This document shows, piece by piece, positions 57,886 through 64,000 of a stretch of DNA of 64,000 nucleotides. The notes under the pieces were generated by a model. That model was given only the letters and a program-made list of their open reading frames with translations. It had not been told where the DNA came from and ran no database searches. Both the position numbers and the translations under genes were made by a program. The number at the start of each line of letters is the position of its first letter. The first letter of the stretch is position 1. The stretch covers positions 729,034 to 793,033 of the forward strand of contig WHVD01000029.1 of NCBI GenBank assembly GCA_015178975.1, in the 5' to 3' direction. Source of the DNA: Hysterangium stoloniferum (Eukaryota; Basidiomycota; Agaricomycetes; Hysterangiales; Hysterangiaceae).

Positions 57886-58139
57886 TTATGGTCTAGTGTT
57901 ATATGATGGATTATATATACATATCTATCCTCTCCTGATGCTACTCTGGGACTTATAACAGTAACAACTGGGTACTGATGCCAACTGGGACTCATACAGT
58001 CTGACTAATATAGATATTGTATTTCCAATTCTAACAATATTGTGCAGAATCCATCCATCCTTCACTCTTTGCACACCTTCCACCTCCATGCTTAACAGTA
58101 GGTAGGGTTGTCCTATGTTAAGTTCTGGATCTCTGGGCA
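57886..58139. other. Remnant, possibly the far side of the first Tc1 element
   Basis: It contains a Tc1-like Thr-Val-Lys-His-Gly-Gly-Gly stretch on the minus strand near 58080-58120. The rest has no match in the window. Confidence 0.3.
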
Positions 58140-58429
58140 TATTTCCAGTGGATATTCCAGATACTTCCCAGAAATATGTCCATGTATTCCTGAGGATTGG
58201 TTAGGGGAGTATTAGAATATTACCAGAGTACAAGTTGGACTTGGCTTCAGCTTATGTGCTGCACCCTCATGCACTCACTTGGGTGTCCATATTTTGGAAG
58301 GCAGATATAAACCAGAGAGCTCTTGGATATCTGGAATTCCAGAGAATCCCAAATATCCAGAGTTCTGAAGAGTTCTGGATATTGAGTGGACAGAAAGACA
58401 GAAGGGATAAGAATTTAAGTTAGGGTTAA
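58140..58429 (-). mobile_element. LTR remnant of the 1036-bp family, CpG-depleted
   Basis: It aligns with 34490-34700, including the inverted shared core (about 58233-58264), with CpG replaced by TpG or CpA throughout. Both ends are missing. The intact gypsy element begins directly after it. Confidence 0.6.
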
Positions 58430-59249
58430 TGTTACGACCCGGACAAATCCCGCCGGACTCCGGGCACTAACTCGTACGCCCCCACGCGCTACAAGCACCA
58501 ATCGTCTGTTTATAGGATTTCCCGCCCGGACTCCGTTACGACAAGACTCGTTACGTTCGACCTCATTAAGACACATATCAGTCACCGGACTTCCCCCGGA
58601 CCCCGTCTCTGTCTATGTCCGTCTTCGTCCCACGCATCAGTCACCGGACCCGCTTAGAATCCCGTCACCGCTCTAATCGAGCCCCGTTCCCGTTTTAGTC
58701 AAATGACCTGTCACGATTTAGGACTCCGCTCCCGCTCTGTTTCCCGTTATGGGTTATGCTTTGTCACGATTCGGACTCCGCTCCGTTCCGTCCCGTTCCT
58801 AACACCAATTTGGTGTTTACTATTCCCGTTTTATGTTTTGCTCGTTTCGTCTCATTATTACTGGATTCGGTATGTCATGCATTCCACGGTCTATATAAAC
58901 TGGCAGATGTTGTACATACAATCCAGTCAGAAAATTAGCTTAGATTCCCCCCAGTAATCTAATACATTTTCCTCTCTAAAACCCTACTCTCATCAGACCG
59001 CTCGCACTAGTCGGAGCCCACGGGCTCCGGCGCATCTATCTCTCTCGACTATCTCGACTCACGACTCTCGACTCACGACCTACGACTCACGACCCACGAA
59101 CCCCCGCCCAGACTCCCCGGGATTCCCGTCCGCCTGTCTGAAATTGGACAACACGATCTAGCGAGGGCGCAGCCTATAAGCTGAAGCCAAGTCCTACCGG
59201 ATATCCCGCGGGTTTCTCCGGAAACCCGGCCTGAGTGTGTATCCTAACA
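58430..59249 (+). mobile_element. 5' LTR, 820 bp, of an intact-looking Ty3/gypsy element
   Basis: It starts TGTTACGACCCGG and ends TATCCTAACA. It is matched by three solo copies (35812-36630, 36997-37815 and the older 11788-13008), which define the same ends. It contains a TATA box (58892-58899), a predicted RNA start at 58925 and the shared core at 59163-59194. The element runs off the window, so the 3' LTR and the target duplication cannot be checked. The preceding five bases are GTTAA. Confidence 0.92.
58892..58935 (+). promoter_or_regulatory. LTR core promoter: TATA box and predicted RNA 5' end
   Basis: TATATAAA at 58892-58899 is followed after 33 bases (first T to start) by AGTCAGAAAAT (58925-58935), which is exactly complementary to the primer-binding site. 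The spacing fits polymerase II initiation at 58925. Confidence 0.7.
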
Positions 59250-59251
59250 GT

Positions 59252-59262
59252 ATTTTCTGACT
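59252..59262 (+). promoter_or_regulatory. Primer-binding site, 11 nt, self-priming type
   Basis: ATTTTCTGACT lies two bases after the LTR end. It is the exact reverse complement of 58925-58935, with mismatches on both sides of the 11 bases. Tf1 and the sushi group prime minus-strand synthesis with the folded 5' end of their own RNA through an 11-nt match (established knowledge). Confidence 0.75.
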
Positions 59263-59285
59263 AATACTCGCAGATTGTTTTCATT

Positions 59286-60578
59286 ATGCCACCAAGAAGA
59301 AGTACACGCGCACAGTCATCAATGCCTGGACCGTCGACTCTTCATTCCCCGTTAACTCTGTATACCAGTCAGACGCTTGCGAACCAGTCGGAACCCATGG
59401 AAGAAGCCCGCATCGAAGAAATCCCGGAAGACCTGGACGAATCCGAGCGCGAGGACGATTCCGTGGCCCCCGACAAGGGCAAAGGTGTCGAAATCCCTCC
59501 TGAAAATCCTCCGCCTTTTCAACGACCAAACACGAGGGATCCTACTTCTGAGTTTTTAGCAGGAACTATAGATAAATTCATGACGCACCTGCTAGAAGAA
59601 CGAAAAAGAAAGGAACAAGAACCTCCACGGTCAAAAGTCAATGCTCCGGAACCCTTCACGGGTTCCAACCCAAACAAACTCTCTACTTTCCTCATGCAAT
59701 GTCGCTTCAATTTCCGCGATCGCACCGCTGCATTCTCCACGGACTCCCGAAAAGTCAACTACGCACTTTCATATTTGTCGGGATCCGCGTTGAAATGGTT
59801 CGAACCGGCTTTTAGCGGGATTACCGAGGAAGAGCCGCTCTGGCTTGAAAATTGGGAAGCTTTTGTTGAGGAGCTTGAAACCAACTTCGGCCCGTATGAC
59901 CCGACAGGAGAAGCCGAGAATAGTCTCACAAATCTTCGTATGAAGGACACGCAGCGCATCACGGACTACATCGTCCAATTCAATAATCTTGCAGCTCGTT
60001 GTCAGTGGGGCGATCCCGCTCTCCGCCACCAATTCTACGCCGGTCTGCCGTCCCGCCTTAAAGACGAAGTCTCAAAAGGAGAAGATGGCAAGCCAAAAAC
60101 CCTGTCCCGTATGCGCCTCAAAGCTCAAAACGCGGACGCACGTTATTGGGAACGTCGCGCGGAAGTTGCCCGTGAGACATCCGCGGACAAAATAAATAAG
60201 TCCAAGGACAAAAACAATAACACCAATTCGTCAACCAGCAACCAGAACTCCACGCAATCCGACAAGAAGAACGATAAAAAGTCTTCAAACAACAACAACA
60301 ACAATAAGGACAATAAGGACAACAACAAGGGTCAACAGTCCGGCAAGCAAGCCGGAAAACCCGACCTCTCAGGCAAACTCGGACCTGATGGCAAATTGAC
60401 TCCACAAGAAAGACAACGTCGTATGGACAACAACCTCTGTCTCTTGTGCGGGAAACCCGGTCATCGAGTCCCGGAATGTCCGCTGGCAAAAGCAAACTCT
60501 TCAAAGGGTCGATCAGCCAAGGCCTCCACGGAAACCCCGTCGAAGGACAAACCGGCTGCCAATTCGAAAAAAGAGTAA
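59286..60578 (+). CDS. gag: Ty3/gypsy gag, 430 aa
   Basis: The open frame starts at the first ATG after the primer-binding site. Residues 1-85 are charged and probably disordered. About 115-285 form the Retrotrans_gag domain (Pro-Glu-Pro-Phe-Thr-Gly-Ser-Asn, then Tyr-Leu-Ser-Gly-Ser-Ala-Leu-Lys-Trp-Phe and a Trp-Glu-Ala-Phe-Val-Glu-Glu-Leu region). A Lys/Asn-rich stretch (about 300-350) and one CCHC zinc knuckle (Cys-Leu-Leu-Cys-Gly-Lys-Pro-Gly-His-Arg-Val-Pro-Glu-Cys, about 385-398) follow. It should assemble the particle and bind the RNA. The frame is intact and ends at TAA 60576-60578, where pol overlaps in the -1 frame. Confidence 0.93.
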   Translation: MPPRRSTRAQSSMPGPSTLHSPLTLYTSQTLANQSEPMEEARIEEIPEDLDESEREDDSVAPDKGKGVEIPPENPPPFQRPNTRDPTSEFLAGTIDKFMTHLLEERKRKEQEPPRSKVNAPEPFTGSNPNKLSTFLMQCRFNFRDRTAAFSTDSRKVNYALSYLSGSALKWFEPAFSGITEEEPLWLENWEAFVEELETNFGPYDPTGEAENSLTNLRMKDTQRITDYIVQFNNLAARCQWGDPALRHQFYAGLPSRLKDEVSKGEDGKPKTLSRMRLKAQNADARYWERRAEVARETSADKINKSKDKNNNTNSSTSNQNSTQSDKKNDKKSSNNNNNNKDNKDNNKGQQSGKQAGKPDLSGKLGPDGKLTPQERQRRMDNNLCLLCGKPGHRVPECPLAKANSSKGRSAKASTETPSKDKPAANSKKE

Positions 60579-63178
60579 GCAACCCCGCGGACTCCGCGCG
60601 GGTTAGGGGTTGCGTTGCCTCTCCGCGCATTCAAGAGTTCACTCGCCTCAACGCATCCGCTCTTTCACATTCTGATTCATTTTTCGTTAAACTTATGTCT
60701 AATATGCTTCCGAAATTCGTTTTTTCAGCTCTCATAGATTCCGGCTCGACTCATTGTTTTTTAGATACAAAATTCACGCAAAAAAATTCTTTGTCAACTT
60801 ATTCGATAAATCCCGTCGCTCTCCGCCTCTTCGATGGCACAAGTAATTCGGTTGTTACCCAAGCTTGTGATTTACCCATCAGTTTCCCCTGTGGAACATC
60901 TCAATTGGTCACTTTCTATGTGACCCAGTTAGACTCAAGTTGCTCGGTGGTTCTAGGACATAACTGGCTTACCCGCTACAATCCGTTGATTGACTGGATA
61001 GCTAACAGTATAACATTCCGAACTCCCGCGGCGACCGAGGAAACTGCGCCTGTCTCGGCCTCCACGGCACCCATGGCCTTCCCGGCACCTGCAGTCTCGA
61101 GGACTCCTGTGATCCCTACGGCACCTACAGCTTCCCCGGAACCCACGGCACCTCCGTCCATTTCTCTGATTAATGCTGCAGCTTTTATTAGGGCTTCAAA
61201 AATGGATGGATCCCAGGCGTTCACTATCAACTTAAAAATTGATGAAGCAACTGGACGTTTCTCAACCCCAGTATCCGAATCTGAGCAAGCTGCTGACCTA
61301 GAAGGCGTCCCGGAGAAATACCATGACTTCGCGGATGTTTTTAGCAAGCGAAAAGCTGACCGGCTTCCGCCTCACAGAGAATACGACTTAAAAATCGATC
61401 TTGAAGATGGCGCCCAGCCACCCCTAGGACATATTTACCCGCTTTCGTCCACGGAACTATCCGCAATCCGTGATTTCCTGGATGAACATTTGTCCATAGG
61501 TTTCATTCGACCCTCAAAGTCTCCTTTTGGAGCACCTGTTTTGTTTGTCAGAAAAAAGGATGGATCCCTTCGACTATGTGTTGATTTTAGAGGACTCAAT
61601 GCTGTCACCAAAAAGGACAAATATCCACTCCCACTTATATCTGACCTGCTCGATGCTCCGCGGAATGCCCGGATTTACACCAAAATAGATCTCAAGCATG
61701 CCTATCATTTGGTCCGGATTGCCGCGGGCGATGAATGGAAAACCACTTTTAGAACCCGCTATGGGGCCTTCGAGTGGTTGGTCATCCCTTTTGGACTCAC
61801 TAATGCCCCGTCTGTTTTTCAGCGTTTTATCAACGACATTTTCTCCGACATGCTCGATGTATGCGTCATTGTTTACTTGGACGACATTCTTATCTACTCC
61901 GAGAATCCCGCGGAACACGACAAACAAGTCCGTGAGGTTCTCCGGAGGCTCAGACAACATGGTTTATTCGCAAATGGTAAAAAATGTACTTTTGACACGG
62001 ACTCCGTGGAATACCTAGGTTTCATGATGGGACCCGATGGACTCCGCATGGACGAAACTAAAGTGCAAGTCATCAAAGACTGGCCCGAACCCCGAAAAGT
62101 TAAAGATATCCAATCCTTCCTCGGCTTTGCCAATTTTTATAGACGTTTTATCCGTGGATATTCCGACATCACGGTACCCCTTACCCGTCTTACGCGTAAG
62201 GGTACTCCGTGGAACTTTAACGATAAGTGTCAAAAAGCTTTCAATCTTTTAAAAAATTCTTTTTCCACAGCTCCTATTTTGTCGCATTGGAAACCGGACT
62301 TCCCGCTCATTGTTGAAACGGACGCCTCCGACTTTGCACTTGGAGCCATTCTCTCTATCCAGGACTCCGACGGAGAAGTTCACCCCGTGGCTTTTCTGTC
62401 CCGGACTTTTACCGGAGCAGAGCTCAACTACGACGTTCATGATAAAGAACTTCTGGCAATCTTTTCAGCTTTCAAAGCATGGCGACACTATTTGGAAGGT
62501 TCAGGAGCTCCTATTGACGTTGTAACAGATCACAAAAACCTGGAATACTTTTCTACCACAAAACTCTTGACCCGTCGGCAGGCCCGCTGGTCTGAATATC
62601 TCTCCGCCTTCAACATGATTATCCGTTTTCGACCCAGCCGTCTCGGCGGCAAACCCGACGCTTTAACTAGACGATGGGACGTCTATCCTAAAGAGGGGAG
62701 CAACGACTATGCAACGGTAAATCCGCACAACCTGAAACCTATCTTCACGAATCAACAACTTACCGCATCGGTCCGCGCAACTTTCCTCGTCAATCCCATT
62801 GTCCGTGGAATTATCATTATGGATATCGAAAAATTACATCAAGATATTCTATCGGCAATTCCGCTAGACCCAGTTACTAAAGCTCATCTGGACAATCCCG
62901 TGGACCCCGATCAACCTCGGTGGTCTCTTGATCAACATGGTTTCATTAGACTTGACGATAGGATCTATGTACCGGACTCCGACGGCCTCCGCCTCAGGAT
63001 CCTTCAATACAAACATGATCATCCACTCTCAGGACATTTCGGGTACAACAAGACTCTATCATTAATAAGAAGAGAATATACTTGGCCGGACTCCGTGGAT
63101 TCGTTAAGCACTATTGTAAATCTTGCACTACTTGTCCCCGCTCGAAATCTCAGCGACACAAGCCATACGGCCTTTTGA
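60446..63178 (+). CDS. pol: Ty3/gypsy pol: protease, reverse transcriptase, RNase H, start of integrase
   Basis: The open frame overlaps the end of gag. It is probably reached by frameshifting and not from its own ATG. An aspartic protease has Leu-Ile-Asp-Ser-Gly-Ser (DSG 60737-60745). A Pro/Thr/Ala-rich linker follows (61060-61170), then the linker-RT junction (Asp-Phe-Ala-Asp-Val-Phe-Ser-Lys-Arg). Reverse transcriptase has Tyr-Leu-Asp-Asp at 61874-61885. RNase H has Glu-Thr-Asp-Ala-Ser-Asp-Phe-Ala-Leu-Gly-Ala and Thr-Asp-His-Lys-Asn-Leu. The integrase zinc-binding His residues (His-Asp-His-Pro-Leu-Ser-Gly-His) are at about 63010-63040. The frame is then lost near 63085 by what looks like a missing base, and continues in another frame. 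Order and motifs are those of Ty3/gypsy. Confidence 0.93.
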   Translation: MRETRSSSPGMSAGKSKLFKGSISQGLHGNPVEGQTGCQFEKRVSNPADSARVRGCVASPRIQEFTRLNASALSHSDSFFVKLMSNMLPKFVFSALIDSGSTHCFLDTKFTQKNSLSTYSINPVALRLFDGTSNSVVTQACDLPISFPCGTSQLVTFYVTQLDSSCSVVLGHNWLTRYNPLIDWIANSITFRTPAATEETAPVSASTAPMAFPAPAVSRTPVIPTAPTASPEPTAPPSISLINAAAFIRASKMDGSQAFTINLKIDEATGRFSTPVSESEQAADLEGVPEKYHDFADVFSKRKADRLPPHREYDLKIDLEDGAQPPLGHIYPLSSTELSAIRDFLDEHLSIGFIRPSKSPFGAPVLFVRKKDGSLRLCVDFRGLNAVTKKDKYPLPLISDLLDAPRNARIYTKIDLKHAYHLVRIAAGDEWKTTFRTRYGAFEWLVIPFGLTNAPSVFQRFINDIFSDMLDVCVIVYLDDILIYSENPAEHDKQVREVLRRLRQHGLFANGKKCTFDTDSVEYLGFMMGPDGLRMDETKVQVIKDWPEPRKVKDIQSFLGFANFYRRFIRGYSDITVPLTRLTRKGTPWNFNDKCQKAFNLLKNSFSTAPILSHWKPDFPLIVETDASDFALGAILSIQDSDGEVHPVAFLSRTFTGAELNYDVHDKELLAIFSAFKAWRHYLEGSGAPIDVVTDHKNLEYFSTTKLLTRRQARWSEYLSAFNMIIRFRPSRLGGKPDALTRRWDVYPKEGSNDYATVNPHNLKPIFTNQQLTASVRATFLVNPIVRGIIIMDIEKLHQDILSAIPLDPVTKAHLDNPVDPDQPRWSLDQHGFIRLDDRIYVPDSDGLRLRILQYKHDHPLSGHFGYNKTLSLIRREYTWPDSVDSLSTIVNLALLVPARNLSDTSHTAF
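60567..60613 (+). promoter_or_regulatory. Candidate -1 ribosomal frameshift site
   Basis: A run of six A (60567-60572) ends gag. After a 6-nt spacer that holds the gag stop there is a stem of eight perfect pairs (60579-60586 with 60606-60613), with a further four-pair GCGG/CCGC stem inside. The pol frame is -1 relative to gag. The heptamer (G AAA AAA) is not the textbook X XXY YYZ form, so the slip would be imperfect at one site. Confidence 0.5.
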
Positions 63179-64000
63179 AACAACTCCCGGTACCGGAACA
63201 CCCGTGGAATTCTATATCTATGGATTTCATTGAACACCTGCCGGATTCCGAAGGCTTTTCCGCTATCCTAGTCGTTGTTGACAGATTCTCAAAACAAGGT
63301 ATATTCATCCCTACTTATGATACAATTACGTCCGTGCAGTTTAGCGGAACTTTTTATTATCCACGTATTTTCCAAGCACGGAGTTCCATCCCACGTGACT
63401 TCCGATCGAGGATCAGAGTTCGTGTCTCACTTCTTTAGATCCCTCGGAAAATCCTTGGACATGACATTACATTTCACGTCCGGACATCACCCGGAAGGTG
63501 ACGGACAAACCGAACGCGTCAACCAGACATTGGAACAATACCTCCGCGTATATTGCAACTATCAACAGGACAATTGGAAAACCTTGTTACCACTTGCAGA
63601 ATTTGCTTACAACAATGCACCCTCGGCCACTACTGGCGTTTCCCTGTTCTTTGCAAATAAAGGATATAATCCAAATATTACAGTACATCCAGAACGAAAT
63701 CTCGCCTCTGTTCGTGCTCAAGAGTTCACCACGGACCTCCACGAGCTCCACGAGGAACTCCGGACTGCAATATTGTCCGCCCAAGAGCAATACCAACATT
63801 CAGCGGACAAACACCGGATCCCGCCACCAAACTTCAAGATTGGCGACCGTGTTTATGTCAAAGCTCAATTCTTCCGGACTACCCGTCCATCAAAGAAGCT
63901 TGCTGAAAAATATTTAGGTCCCTTTGAAATTATCGCACAAGTAGGTTCAGTTTCTTGGACTCTACGGCTTCCGGATAGCATGCGCGCGGTACACCCGGTA
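63082..64000 (+). pseudogene. Integrase part of pol, two frame changes, cut by the window end
   Basis: From about 63085 the reading moves to a second frame (Cys-Lys-Ser-Cys-Thr-Thr-Cys, then Ser-Met-Asp-Phe-Ile-Glu with the first catalytic Asp) as far as about 63343. There it returns to the original pol frame (Thr-Ser-Asp-Arg-Gly-Ser-Glu-Phe with the second Asp, and Gln-Thr-Glu-Arg-Val-Asn-Gln with the Glu). It then stays open to the last base, through the Leu-Gly-Pro-Phe-Glu-Ile-Ile block. The two shifts compensate, so one base lost and one gained explains them. The copy is therefore probably inactive, or the sequence has two errors. A chromodomain, if present, lies outside. Confidence 0.85.

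Noticed and set aside
60118..60630. 170-codon Cys/Leu-rich minus-strand frame
   Set aside because: Antisense shadow of the Lys/Asn-rich part and the zinc knuckle of gag.

Overview
The window looks like nuclear DNA of an agaricomycete (mushroom-forming) basidiomycete. The reasons are dense introns of about 36-60 nt, a fungal sesquiterpene synthase, a DUF6535-HEAT gene, a DUF3632-like gene, peptidase C14-like (caspase) genes, a KDZ transposase relic, and several Ty3/gypsy LTR families. Everything is read from sequence alone. Exon joins were accepted where donor, acceptor, phase and total length all agreed. No database search was possible.

Layout. 1-15.3 kb is a transposon graveyard: solo LTRs with intact 5-bp target duplications nested in one another, decayed gypsy and copia pieces, Tc1-like fragments, a cytochrome P450 pseudogene and a fold-back element. 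15.3-28.3 kb is gene-bearing. It holds an unrecognised 541-aa gene (17048-18878, +), a DUF3632-like gene (about 19311-20419, +) and a 29-exon gene on the minus strand (21862-27928) for a predicted 1570-aa protein with a DUF6535 membrane head and a tail of about 22 HEAT-type repeats, most encoded one per 117-nt exon. 28.3-30.9 kb carries a 350-aa sesquiterpene synthase (minus strand) between two identical 272-bp LTRs in inverted orientation. 31-38 kb is a nest of at least three generations of LTR insertions plus a second fold-back element. 38.3-42.1 kb is a decayed KDZ transposon.

42848-48692 and 49296-55140 form a 5845-bp inverted repeat with no difference found. Each arm carries two paralogous peptidase C14-like genes, one with an intact His/Cys pair and one that has lost the catalytic Cys. 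So the window holds four such genes, arranged tail to tail.

55.2-58.4 kb holds a retroposed insert with a 15-bp target duplication and two nested Tc1-like elements, one sitting in the anticodon loop of a tRNA-like sequence. From 58430 to the window end there is a young Ty3/gypsy element: 820-bp 5' LTR, gag, and protease-RT-RNaseH-integrase. Its primer-binding site is complementary over exactly 11 nt to the predicted 5' end of its own RNA, the Tf1/sushi self-priming layout, and a candidate -1 frameshift site lies at the gag stop.

How parts may work together (inference): a membrane DUF6535 protein with near-identical, recently amplified repeats that vary at a few positions, and caspase-like genes with an inactive partner, resemble components of fungal non-self recognition and cell-death systems. 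Nothing in the sequence proves that they act together.
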